Shown here: one piece after another, positions 20,048 to 28,250 of the stretch | Position numbering within the stretch: the stretch's first letter is position 1 | Layout: every line of letters starts with the position of its first letter | Source: an uncultured Clostridia bacterium | GTDB lineage: Bacteria > Bacillota > Clostridia > Christensenellales > UBA1242 | Assembly: GCA_934777435.1 (NCBI GenBank) | Contig: CAKVNK010000002.1 | Location: forward strand, 337,928-401,927 | DNA length: 64,000 nucleotides | Direction of reading: 5' to 3' | Made by a program: the position numbers and the translations under genes | Notes under the pieces: generated by a model | What the model saw: only the letters and a program-made list of their open reading frames with translations | Databases searched by the model: none | What the model was told of the DNA's origin: nothing

Positions 20048-20357
20048 AGTGTTTAGAACTGTTTGCAAAAAATATTAAGTGCTTATATGTGTTTAAAATA
20101 AAAAACAACTATGACAAAATATTTGAGAGTTAGGGCTAATCCAATTTAGTTTTACTGTTGCTTATATGTTTAATTAATTATTGCTAAATTAGTTACATTA
20201 GTTGGTTTTGGCTTTAAAACTGGCTATATGTTATGTGTAAAAAAGGAATTTCGACATTTATATTTACAATTCCTTTTTTTGTTGGCTTTTTTGCTAAATT
20301 AGGCTGTCATTTTTAACGTTGATTCTGCTTAATGTATGTTATATTAGGAGAGTATCA
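20048..20357 (+). other. Gap between sigG and the deacetylase gene
   Basis: About 310 bases holding the sigG terminator (20238-20280) and nothing else I can support. Confidence 0.5.
20238..20280 (+). terminator. sigG terminator
   Basis: AAAAAAGGAATT pairs with AATTCCTTTTTT around a 17-base loop. Confidence 0.85.
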
Positions 20358-21119
20358 GTGAAAATTAAAAGTTGGAAAGTGATAACATTTTCAATTTGTG
20401 CAATGTTGATTGTACTTGCTGGTGTGGTGTTAAATTACACTGGTCAGGTGGCGGTTGCTGGCACATATTTTAACAAAGCCCGCCGTTTGCCTATATATGC
20501 AGTGCAAACTGACGAAAACAAATTATCTATCTCGTTTGATGCGGCTTGGGGTGCAGATAAAACCACTGAGATTATGGATATTTGCGATAGTTACAACATA
20601 AAAGCAACCTTCTTTTTGGTTGGATTTTGGATTGAAAAATACCCTGAAAAGGTTAAAGAGATACACAACCGAGGTTTTGAAATTGGCATACATAGCAACA
20701 CTCACCCAGATATGACAAAATTAAGCAAAAATCAGATTGTGGAAGAACTTTCAACCAACATTAAACTTGTGGAAGATTTAACCAACGAAAAGCCAAAATT
20801 GTTCCGTCCGCCGTATGGTTATTACAACAACACATTGATTGAGGTGTGTGATTCGCTTGGGCTTTCTTGCATAGAGTGGAGCGTGGATAGTTTGGACTGG
20901 AAAGGTTTATCCGCTTCTGCCTTGGCTGGACGTGTAAGTTCAAAAGCAAAGGCAGGTGACATTGTGCTTTTTCACAACAATTCAGACAACATTATCGCAG
21001 GGCTTAAAATGGTGCTTGAAGGCTTTAAAATGAAAGATTTGCAGGTTGTGCCTATTGGTGAACTGATTTACTACGATAACTTTACAATTAACACACAAGG
21101 AATACAAATTAAAAAATAA
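20358..21119 (+). CDS. pdaB: PdaB-like polysaccharide deacetylase (sporulation)
   Basis: 253 residues. An N-terminal signal-anchor helix (about residues 7-27) is followed by a NodB-type carbohydrate esterase family 4 domain. Motif 1 is SFDAAWGADKT, the variant found in PdaB rather than the usual TFDDG; motif 2 is HSNTHPDM (metal-binding His-x3-His); motif 3 is RPPYGYYN; later WSVDSLDWKG and IVLFHNN. PdaB is needed to maintain spore cortex peptidoglycan in Bacillus. The start is GTG 20358 with AGGAGAG upstream; the frame extends to 20319 without support. It sits next to sigG, consistent with a sporulation role. Confidence 0.85.
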   Translation: MKIKSWKVITFSICAMLIVLAGVVLNYTGQVAVAGTYFNKARRLPIYAVQTDENKLSISFDAAWGADKTTEIMDICDSYNIKATFFLVGFWIEKYPEKVKEIHNRGFEIGIHSNTHPDMTKLSKNQIVEELSTNIKLVEDLTNEKPKLFRPPYGYYNNTLIEVCDSLGLSCIEWSVDSLDWKGLSASALAGRVSSKAKAGDIVLFHNNSDNIIAGLKMVLEGFKMKDLQVVPIGELIYYDNFTINTQGIQIKK

Positions 21120-21132
21120 TAAGGAGAAACAA

Positions 21133-21798
21133 ATGAACAACACAACATCTATTGATTTGCAAGAAAACAATTTGATTGCAAATAACAAAGTATTTTTGCA
21201 AGGGGAAGTGGATAGTGAACCACAATTCAATCACACCGCATTTGATGAAGATTTTTACACCTTTAATTTAAAAGTGGCAAGATTGAGTGGTCAATATGAC
21301 ATTTTGCCAATCAATATTTCGTCACACACAATAGGTTTTGAAAATATTAAAGTGGGTGTAAGCCTTGCAGTAAATGGGCAATTCCGTAGCCATAATATGC
21401 TTGACGAACAAGGCAAAAGCAGGCTTATTCTTTCAGTGTTTTGCAAAGAGTTGGTAGATGTTGATATTAATGCAAACCCAAATGTAATTGAGTTAACAGG
21501 ATATGTTTGTAAATCACCTATATTTAGGGTAACACCATTTAACCGTCAAATTTGTGATGTGTTGTTGGCTGTGAATCGTCAATACAATAAATCTGACTAT
21601 ATACCTTGTATCTGTTGGGGCAGAAATGCTGAATATGTAAGTTCAATGGCGGTTGGTACAAAAATCACAATCACAGGCAGGGTTCAATCACGTGAATACA
21701 ACAAATTGATTGCTGAAACTGGTGCGGTAGAACGCAAAGTTGCATATGAAGTCAGCGTTAACAAAGTGGTTGAATTGGACAGTGAAGTGGTTATTTAA
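21133..21798 (+). CDS. Single-stranded DNA-binding-like protein with two OB folds
   Basis: 221 residues. Two OB-fold-like halves: about residues 16-108 and 115-215. The second half is clearly SSB/PriB-like (IELTGYVCKSPIFRVTPFNRQICDVLLAVNR, YIPCICWGRNAEYV, GTKITITGRVQSREY). There is no acidic SSB tail, so it is unlikely to be the main replication SSB. ATG 21133 has AAGGAG 8 bases upstream and lies 13 bases after the deacetylase gene, so the two may be cotranscribed. Proteins of this architecture occur in Clostridia; their role is not established as far as I know. Confidence 0.75.
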   Translation: MNNTTSIDLQENNLIANNKVFLQGEVDSEPQFNHTAFDEDFYTFNLKVARLSGQYDILPINISSHTIGFENIKVGVSLAVNGQFRSHNMLDEQGKSRLILSVFCKELVDVDINANPNVIELTGYVCKSPIFRVTPFNRQICDVLLAVNRQYNKSDYIPCICWGRNAEYVSSMAVGTKITITGRVQSREYNKLIAETGAVERKVAYEVSVNKVVELDSEVVI

Positions 21799-21834
21799 AG
21801 CATAATTTAAGATTATAATTCGTGTCAATAAACA

Positions 21835-21866
21835 AAAAACGTGGCAAATTTTAAACCACGTTTTTC
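21835..21866 (+). terminator. Rho-independent terminator
   Basis: AAAAAACGTGG pairs with CCACGTTTTT. Confidence 0.88.
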
Positions 21867-22119
21867 TTGCCTTTTTTTGTGCTTGACAGAGAAGTAAAAT
21901 AGTTGTAATATCTAGATATAATATAAAAGATTAATGCGTATATTGGTGTGCATTTTAGCCCTAAATTAGATAAAAATGGTTTAAATATTATTAATATAAA
22001 AAAAATTATAAAATTTAATAGTTTTGTAAAATATAAAACAAATGTTCGATTATTGTGGCGGTTTTACCTTAAATTATTGTCAAATTATGGTTGTTTTTGT
22101 AAAAAAATGACATATATGC
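21867..22119 (+). other. A+T-rich leader region upstream of the sigma-like regulator
   Basis: About 250 bases with a distal promoter (TTGACA 21883-21888, 17 bp, TAATAT 21906-21911). A 71-codon frame (21948-22163) crosses it, but it has no ribosome binding site and overlaps the proximal promoter, so I do not call it a gene. Confidence 0.5.
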
Positions 22120-22148
22120 TTGACTTTGACCTATTTTTTAAATATACT
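22120..22148 (+). promoter_or_regulatory. Proximal promoter of the sigma-like regulator
   Basis: TTGACT (22120-22125), 17-bp spacer, TATACT (22143-22148), then AGGAG at 22162. Confidence 0.7.
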
Positions 22149-22173
22149 TTTTTTAAAAATTAGGAGAAAAGCA

Positions 22174-22701
22174 ATGATTGATATTTACGATTGTGAAGCA
22201 CTTGTTAAAATTTATCGATTACTTGATAAAAAATGCACAATAATTGATAAATTTATCAACAATCACGCTTACTATTGTGGACCATACAGTGAAGAATACG
22301 GTGCGGTTGACGTTTATAATGACATTTTAGATTTGATGGAAAGAAAAAACCATCTTATCAACATAAAGTTGATGTTGGACACTGCATTAAATAGACTTGT
22401 AGTGGAAGATAAAAAAGTTTTGCTTATAAAACTTAATTATAACATTTCAATGAGCGAGTTTTGTGCAGTTTTAAACCTTAAAGAACGCACAGCATTTAGG
22501 CGAATTGAACACGCTTTTTTGTGTTTGACTGATGCAATAAATCAAAGTAAATATGCTTCAAAACTTGAAGAAATTATTAATAAAGAGGAGTGGATACGTG
22601 CCGTTTGCCAAGATGTGAAGGAAAGAAGACAAGCGTTTAAAAACCACTCAAATTCAACCTTGTACAATATGCAAGAAATGGCTGAAGTTAATAGTCTGTA
22701 A
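22174..22701 (+). CDS. Sigma-region-4-like / phage late-regulator-like protein
   Basis: 175 residues, helical. The central part has a helix-turn-helix-like stretch (NYNISMSEFCAVLNLKERTA, then FRRIEHAF) resembling sigma region 4 and the ArpU/RinA type of phage late transcription regulators. No other domain is seen. ATG 22174 has AGGAGA 7 bases upstream; the frame extends to 22120 but that part overlaps the promoter. It is the last gene before the phage head cassette, apart from one minus-strand gene, so it is a candidate activator of that cassette. This is inference from position and fold only. Confidence 0.6.
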   Translation: MIDIYDCEALVKIYRLLDKKCTIIDKFINNHAYYCGPYSEEYGAVDVYNDILDLMERKNHLINIKLMLDTALNRLVVEDKKVLLIKLNYNISMSEFCAVLNLKERTAFRRIEHAFLCLTDAINQSKYASKLEEIINKEEWIRAVCQDVKERRQAFKNHSNSTLYNMQEMAEVNSL

Positions 22702-23455
22702 TTTCCCTTTGTTTTGTGCGTTTTGTGCTGATAACTTTTGAACTTCGCATTATCAGATAAACAACCAAACAAGCAGGCACAGACAAAATTGCAATGATAA
22801 TTCCAGTGGCTTTGTTTTCAAGTGGAAGGGCAGTTTTTTCTGGCTCGGTGTTATTAAAATTTGGTGCAGTGGTGTAACTCACTTCTTCACTATTAATGGG
22901 TAATTGGTTGGGCAATTCGTCGCAGAAATCACTATACACATAGCCATAATAATCTTTATCAGCACTATATTTGCAATAATACCATATATTTGTGCGACCT
23001 TCAATTAAACTATCGCCAATAATTTTGCCATAGTAGGTTAAATTTCGGCTTAAATTTGGGATATAAACCACTTGATTTGAACTGTCTGTTTTTGTGGTTG
23101 GGCTGGTTCGCATATCTCGGCTGAGTTCGGCAAAAACCCTAAAATTTGTATCAATAAGATAAGGTGTTTGTGGAGTTCCCACAATGGTCATCACCTTGTC
23201 TTTTTTTACGTATCCATAAAAGTCCTTATATTTAACTTTAAAAAAGTCATTGCCTGCATCGTCCAACAACTGCACAAAATATGTTTTTGGCAAAACAAAC
23301 AACACGTTTGTGTAGTCTTCCGCTTGTATTGGGGTTTTGTAAAGGCAGACGTCATCTTGCATAATGCGTGCGTAATAGGTTTGGGTTTGACTGGCAAAGC
23401 AAGGTGCACCCAAATTATTGGTTAAAAAAATCAACAAACATAATAAGATTGCCAT
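22688..23455 (-). CDS. Secreted SH3-type domain protein with C-terminal membrane anchor
   Basis: 255 residues. A signal peptide (about 1-22, ending near CFAS) is followed by two beta-rich segments resembling bacterial SH3 domains (about 26-92, with FFKVKYKDFYGYVKKDKV, and about 100-180, with WYYCKYSADKDYYGYVYSDF). After a Pro/Glu/Asn linker comes a membrane helix (about 215-237) and a short basic tail. Bacterial SH3 domains usually bind peptidoglycan. Its stop codon overlaps the end of the sigma-like gene by 14 bases. It has an extended -10 box (TGT-TAAAAT, 23462-23470) ending 6 bases before the ATG, so it may be leaderless. Confidence 0.8.
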   Translation of the reverse strand: MAILLCLLIFLTNNLGAPCFASQTQTYYARIMQDDVCLYKTPIQAEDYTNVLFVLPKTYFVQLLDDAGNDFFKVKYKDFYGYVKKDKVMTIVGTPQTPYLIDTNFRVFAELSRDMRTSPTTKTDSSNQVVYIPNLSRNLTYYGKIIGDSLIEGRTNIWYYCKYSADKDYYGYVYSDFCDELPNQLPINSEEVSYTTAPNFNNTEPEKTALPLENKATGIIIAILSVPACLVVYLIMRSSKVISTKRTKQREITDY

Positions 23456-23461
23456 ACCTTT

Positions 23462-23470
23462 ATTTTAACA
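23462..23470 (-). promoter_or_regulatory. Extended -10 box, possible leaderless start
   Basis: Minus strand TGT-TAAAAT followed by 6 bases and the ATG at 23455. No -35 match; AAAGG is present but only one base from the ATG. Confidence 0.45.
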
Positions 23471-23529
23471 TAACAAATTTGATTTTTCTTGGCAGGTTTG
23501 TGGCAAATTTGACTTATTTTAGGATTAAT

Positions 23530-24957
23530 ATGCAAGAAACAAATTTGATAGAACAAATTTTGGCAATAGAGGCAGAGCAAAAAAAGCGAATCGAAAACAA
23601 TAAACTTAAATTTTACAACACTGGCAAGGTTAAACATTTAAAACAAATTGCCTTTCACAAATGCCCAAAGAAAAACCGTTGGGTGTTTGGTGGAAATCGT
23701 ACAGGTAAAACCGAGTGTGGTGCAGTGGAAGTTGTGTATATGGCACGTGGTTGTCACCCTTATAGGAAAATCACAAAAGCAACTTCTGGTTGGGTTGTGA
23801 GTTTAAGCACGCAGGTTCAACGTGATGTTGCACAAAGCAAATTACTTAAATATATTAACCCAGATTGGATGGTGGATGTGGTTATGCTGTCTGGCAGAAA
23901 AGATAGTTACGAAAACGGCATAATTGATTACATTTTGATTAAAAATGTGTTTGGCACAGTCAGCAAAATTGGCTTTAAAAGTTGCGACCAAGGGCGTGAA
24001 AAATTCCAAGGTACAAGCCTTGATTATGTTTGGTTTGATGAAGAACCGCCATACGATATTTACCAAGAGTGTCGTATGCGTGTGTTGGACACTGACGGCG
24101 ATATATTTGCTACAATGACGCCACTTAAAGGTATGACATATGTGTATGACGAAATTTATTTAAACAAATTTAACGATCCAAACGTATGGTGTGAATTTAT
24201 CTCTTGGCATGATAATCCATATATCAGCAAACAAGCCATTGAAGCAATGCAAGCGGGTATGTCACAAGATGAATTGCGTTCACGTGAGTTTGGACAGTTT
24301 GTTGACGCTGGTGGTAGAGTTTATCCAGAGTTTGACGAAAATGTTAATGTTATAGAACCTTTTGATATTCCTTTTGATTGGCAGGATAAATTGTCAATCG
24401 ACCCAGGGCTTAAAAATCCGTTGTCTTGCCATTGGTATGCAGTAGATTATGACGGCAATGTTTATGTGGTGGCGGAGCATTATGACCATGATAAAGATAT
24501 ATCATATCACAGCGAACGCATACACCAAATTTGTGAGCAACTGCATTGGCACAGAAATTCAAATGGTATGATTGAAGCCTTGATTGATAGTGCGGCAAAT
24601 CAAACAACTTTGGCTTCACGCAAAAGCGTGGCAGACTTGTTTTATGATTATGGCGTGCTGGTTAACACCAACGTGAATAAAGATGTTTTCAGCGGTATTC
24701 AGCGTGTTAAAGCGTATTTGAAAAACAGTTTAGGGCAAAGCCGTATATTTATATTCAACACTTGCACAAATTTGATAAGAGAAATTAAAGGCTATCGTTG
24801 GGGTAAAGGTGATAGCCCGGTTAAAGTTGATGATCATAGTATGGACGAACTTCGATATTACATTATGTCACGTCCGGAAAATAAACCACCAAAGCAGGAA
24901 CAAAGCGAAATTGCACGTGAAAAGGAGAGATTAATAAAGTTGATGAAAAGAAGGTGA
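23530..24957 (+). CDS. Phage terminase large subunit
   Basis: 475 residues. The motor ATPase and nuclease that packages DNA into phage heads. Walker A is GGNRTGKT (about residues 54-61), Walker B is LDYVWFDEEPP, and the RNase-H-like nuclease domain begins at LSIDPGLKNP with a late acidic motif in VDDHSMDELRYY. The length fits P22-type large terminases. The start is ATG 23530 with AGGA 5 bases before it; the frame upstream to 23368 overlaps the minus-strand gene and lacks homology. It ends with TGA, 4 bases before the next gene. First gene of the head cassette; catalytic motifs look intact. Confidence 0.9.
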   Translation: MQETNLIEQILAIEAEQKKRIENNKLKFYNTGKVKHLKQIAFHKCPKKNRWVFGGNRTGKTECGAVEVVYMARGCHPYRKITKATSGWVVSLSTQVQRDVAQSKLLKYINPDWMVDVVMLSGRKDSYENGIIDYILIKNVFGTVSKIGFKSCDQGREKFQGTSLDYVWFDEEPPYDIYQECRMRVLDTDGDIFATMTPLKGMTYVYDEIYLNKFNDPNVWCEFISWHDNPYISKQAIEAMQAGMSQDELRSREFGQFVDAGGRVYPEFDENVNVIEPFDIPFDWQDKLSIDPGLKNPLSCHWYAVDYDGNVYVVAEHYDHDKDISYHSERIHQICEQLHWHRNSNGMIEALIDSAANQTTLASRKSVADLFYDYGVLVNTNVNKDVFSGIQRVKAYLKNSLGQSRIFIFNTCTNLIREIKGYRWGKGDSPVKVDDHSMDELRYYIMSRPENKPPKQEQSEIAREKERLIKLMKRR

Positions 24958-24961
24958 GCCT

Positions 24962-25273
24962 ATGCAAAATTTGCTTGACGCAACAACAATAAAGGCAATC
25001 AAACAATGTGTTTCTGGTTTGGTTGTGTGTGAAACAACAAGCGAATATCTGCTTGATGATGACACAGGTAAAATGAAACTGGTTAAGCAGAAAAAGGTTG
25101 AAAAAAGCATACCTCCAAACACGGATATTATCAAATTGTTGTATCAAAAAACAGAAGATAAAACAAATTTTGAAAAATACACTGACGAAGAATTGGAACA
25201 AACCAAACAAAAACTTTTAAAACAGTTAAAGGAGAAATCAAATGACAGTGCAACCAGCAAAAATAAGGGTTAA
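24962..25273 (+). CDS. Terminase small-subunit-like protein lacking the DNA-binding domain
   Basis: 103 residues. The central part (DATTIKAIKQCVSG, an aromatic/charged stretch, then VEKSIPPNTDIIKLLYQK) resembles the C-terminal region of phage small terminases, where a variable beta-hairpin is followed by a P-x-[DN]-T-xx-[IL]-xx-L pattern. The usual N-terminal helix-turn-helix region is absent and the protein starts right at this region. The tail is Lys/Glu-rich and helical. It follows TerL instead of preceding it, and overlaps the next gene by 32 bases. The assignment is from pattern memory and needs a profile search; otherwise it is a hypothetical head-module protein. Confidence 0.5.
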   Translation: MQNLLDATTIKAIKQCVSGLVVCETTSEYLLDDDTGKMKLVKQKKVEKSIPPNTDIIKLLYQKTEDKTNFEKYTDEELEQTKQKLLKQLKEKSNDSATSKNKG

Positions 25274-25457
25274 ATGTGATGCAAGTGGATGTAAAAACAA
25301 ATGTGATTATGTGATTGTTAACAAAAAATTTGTTTTTGACGGCAATGTGTATCTTTGTGCAGACTGTTTAAATAGACTGTACGGTGAAATTGGCAAATAT
25401 GTTAAACCTAAAAATGTTAAACCATTGTATAAGAAAGGGGGATTAGATGAAAATTAA
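25242..25457 (+). CDS. Small zinc-ribbon-like protein
   Basis: 71 residues with two Cys pairs (CDASGCKNKC and CADC) around a beta-hairpin (VIVNKKFVFDGNVYLC), a typical zinc-ribbon layout. ATG 25242 has AAAGGAG 7 bases upstream, inside the previous gene. It overlaps the portal gene by 11 bases. Small zinc proteins are common in phage packaging modules, but its role is unknown. Confidence 0.7.
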   Translation: MTVQPAKIRVKCDASGCKNKCDYVIVNKKFVFDGNVYLCADCLNRLYGEIGKYVKPKNVKPLYKKGGLDEN

Positions 25458-27321
25458 CAAATTGGTTGAAGAAGTTGTAAACGATTATAATTCACGCCGA
25501 GAAGCACGCAAAAGTTTGGAAATGCAGTGGCAGTTGAACATCAATTTTATGATGGGCAATCAATATAGTTACATTGCTTCAAATGGAAGCGTAAGAGAAG
25601 ATGAAAAGCAATATTTTTGGCAGGAAAAGGAAGTTTTTAATCATATTGCACCGATTGTGGAAACACGTATTTCAAAAATTGCTTCAAGCACACCTAGTGT
25701 GACTGTTGTGCCAGCAAGCATGGACGAAGCAGATTTTGAAAGTGCAAAACTCAGCAAACAAATTTTGTCATCGGTTGCCAACCGCTTGAACCTTGTTGAT
25801 ATTGAAAAAACAGCAACCACATGGAGCGAATTGTGTGGCACGGCTTTTTATAAGGTTTTATGGAACACAGACTCTGGCAAAATGGTTGCCACTGACGAAC
25901 TTGGGCATAGCATAAAAGAAGGCGATGTTCAAATTGAAGTTGTTTCACCTTTTGAAATTTTCCCAGATAATTTATCTTGTGAAAGGCTTGAAGATATGAA
26001 GTCTATTATTCATGCAAGGGCAGTGGATATTGACCAAGTACGCAGTTTGTGGGGTGTAGATGTGGACGCTGAAGATGTTTGTGCTTTCACATTAGATAAC
26101 ACCGCAAATAATTTGGGTGGGCTTGGATATAACGCACATATAAACAAGGTTGCCAACGTTGAACTCGGGCATCATTGTGTTGTGATTGAAAGATATATTA
26201 GACCAAGCAAAAACTTGCCAAACGGCAGGCTTACAGTTGTCGCTGGCAGTAAATTGTTGTTTGACGGCGATTTACCATATATCAATGACGAACTTGAAGG
26301 CAGAACCTTCCCATTTGTTAAACAAATATCAAACTATATGCCGGGCAGTTTCTTTGGTGTGAGCGTGGTTGATAGGCTTATTCCACTGCAACGTGCCTAT
26401 AACGCTGTCCGCAATCGTAAACATGAATATTTTAACCGCACAGTTATGAATGTGCTAGCAGTTGAAGACGGCAGTGTAGATACTGATGCACTTGAAATTG
26501 AAGGTTTAAGCCCTGGTAAGGTGCTTGTTTATAGGCAAGGTAGCAAAATGCCGGAAATAATGCAAAATCCAAAATCTGTGATTGATTTTGATGCGGAAGA
26601 AGAACGCCTTTTGGATGAATTTAAAACAATCTCTGGCGTGAGTGATATGATGTCTAAATCTATTGCACAATACACAAATATGTCTGGTGTGGCACTTGAA
26701 TTGCTTGCTGAACAAGATTCGACAAGGCTTTCAACAGCCATTGACAGCACAAAACTTGCAGTTAAAACAGTTGCAAAGTATATTTTAAGGCTTTATAAAC
26801 AATATGCAGTTTTGCCACGTCTTTTAAAAATAAGTGGCAACGGTGGAACAGTTGAAATGCATTATTGGAATCAAAATGAAATTTGCAGTGATGATGTTGT
26901 TTTTGATACATCAAGCAACACAAGCGATAGTTTAGCACAGCGCAGAACAATGTTGTTTGACCTTATTAGTAAAGGCTTGTTATATGACCAAGACGGCAAA
27001 TTCAGCCAAACCATGCGTAAAAAGTGTTTGGACTTGCTGGGCTTTGGCTTGTGGGAAAACAGCGTTGATATGTGTGAATTGCAGATTAATCACGCAAGGG
27101 AAGAAAATTTAGAGTTTGCAAAATTGAATGAGCCTGAAATTATGCCGATTGATGACCACCAACTTCACATTGACCAACACATAGCATTTATTCTTTCAGG
27201 TGAGTTTAAAGATAATCCACATAAAAAGCAAATTGAACAAAATTTGTTGTTACATATTGAAGAACATAAAAAACTTTTAAATGAATTAAAACAAAAAGAA
27301 GAACAGGTTAAAGGAGAATAA
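25447..27321 (+). CDS. Phage portal protein (P22-like)
   Basis: 624 residues. It forms the dodecameric ring at one capsid vertex through which DNA enters and leaves. The N-terminal helical region begins VVNDYNSRREARKSLEMQWQ. The middle has the family pattern FPFVKQISNYMPGSFFGVSVVDRLIPLQRAYNAVRNRKHEYFNR, and the helical crown end is rich in Glu and Lys. Length and position fit P22-type portals. ATG 25447 follows AAGGGGG. It is followed after one base by the scaffold gene, which indicates a tight operon. Confidence 0.85.
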   Translation: MKINKLVEEVVNDYNSRREARKSLEMQWQLNINFMMGNQYSYIASNGSVREDEKQYFWQEKEVFNHIAPIVETRISKIASSTPSVTVVPASMDEADFESAKLSKQILSSVANRLNLVDIEKTATTWSELCGTAFYKVLWNTDSGKMVATDELGHSIKEGDVQIEVVSPFEIFPDNLSCERLEDMKSIIHARAVDIDQVRSLWGVDVDAEDVCAFTLDNTANNLGGLGYNAHINKVANVELGHHCVVIERYIRPSKNLPNGRLTVVAGSKLLFDGDLPYINDELEGRTFPFVKQISNYMPGSFFGVSVVDRLIPLQRAYNAVRNRKHEYFNRTVMNVLAVEDGSVDTDALEIEGLSPGKVLVYRQGSKMPEIMQNPKSVIDFDAEEERLLDEFKTISGVSDMMSKSIAQYTNMSGVALELLAEQDSTRLSTAIDSTKLAVKTVAKYILRLYKQYAVLPRLLKISGNGGTVEMHYWNQNEICSDDVVFDTSSNTSDSLAQRRTMLFDLISKGLLYDQDGKFSQTMRKKCLDLLGFGLWENSVDMCELQINHAREENLEFAKLNEPEIMPIDDHQLHIDQHIAFILSGEFKDNPHKKQIEQNLLLHIEEHKKLLNELKQKEEQVKGE

Positions 27322-27322
27322 T

Positions 27323-27886
27323 ATGGAAGAATTGGAACAACCTAACGAATCACAAGAAACAAACTTAGGCTCCAAACAAGAGTTTGGTAAATTTAAAGAT
27401 GCAGAAAGTTTGCTTAAAGCATACAACAATTTGCAGGCGGAATTTACCAAAAAAAGTCAACGCTTGGCAGACCTTGAAATACAAAATGAAACAGTATTAA
27501 AAGCACAAAATCGTCAAGCGGAAATCGATAAAAAGGTGGAGGAGTTTGTAGCAAAATTTGACATTGTTAAACCTTTTAGCAGCGCACTGAAAGAAACTTT
27601 AACAAACACTGAAAATGCCAACCTTGCAGAAGAAAGTGTTAAGATGATTGCCAAGAACTACAAACGTGCTGAAGACTACGCCAATGATAGCGAATTTTTG
27701 AATAATTATATTTTTTCCAACACTGAAATCAAAGATAAAATTATCAAAGATTATTTAGGGAAAATAACTCAATCTTCGCCAATCAAAATGGAAGGTAACG
27801 GCAACATACTTTTATCAAAACCAAGTGTGCCAACAACTATTGCAGAAGCAGGCAAGTTGGCAAAAACAATTATTAAGCAAAAATAA
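27323..27886 (+). CDS. Phage scaffolding-like protein
   Basis: 187 residues, highly charged and helical, with a coiled-coil stretch (about residues 28-75: FKDAESLLKAYNNLQAEFTKKS onward). The stretch GKFKDAESLLKAYNNLQAEFTKK is characteristic of scaffold proteins in phages of this type. Position between portal and coat supports the call. AGGAGA precedes the ATG. It assists capsid assembly and is usually lost from the mature head. Confidence 0.75.
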   Translation: MEELEQPNESQETNLGSKQEFGKFKDAESLLKAYNNLQAEFTKKSQRLADLEIQNETVLKAQNRQAEIDKKVEEFVAKFDIVKPFSSALKETLTNTENANLAEESVKMIAKNYKRAEDYANDSEFLNNYIFSNTEIKDKIIKDYLGKITQSSPIKMEGNGNILLSKPSVPTTIAEAGKLAKTIIKQK

Positions 27887-28250
27887 ATTTTAACAAAAAT
27901 ATTTTCTGCTTAAATAATTAAAAACCATAATTTATAAAAATGCACAAAAATATTTTTAAATTATTAAAAAATATATAAAAATACCGTCAAAATGCGTATT
28001 TTAAGTATTTTTTATTAAATATTTACAAAAAATTATTAATTTTAATTATTATTTTAAATTTAATATTATTTAATTTTTTAAAATATTTTGTGGCCATTTT
28101 AAAAAAAATCTATATAAAAAATTGATTATTAATAAAATTGCAAACTGATTTAATGTTTGAACAAAAAATAAATTAATTTTTTAACACAAAAAAAACAAAA
28201 ATTTTCAATGCAGTATTTTGATTAAAAAGACAAAAAAATAAGGAGAAAAT
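27887..28250 (+). other. Extremely A+T-rich gap between scaffold and coat genes
   Basis: 364 bases, almost all A and T, with no reading frame worth calling. AAGGAG at the end serves the coat gene. It may hold a separate promoter for the coat gene, but no box stands out from the background. No stable terminator hairpin is seen. Confidence 0.7.

Noticed and set aside
21948..22163. 71-codon gene before the sigma-like regulator
   Set aside because: No ribosome binding site; it runs through the proximal promoter of the next gene, and its composition is that of A/T-rich spacer.
26713..26720. Second Spo0A-like box (minus-strand TTGTCGAA)
   Set aside because: It lies in the middle of the portal gene, away from any promoter; a chance match is likely.
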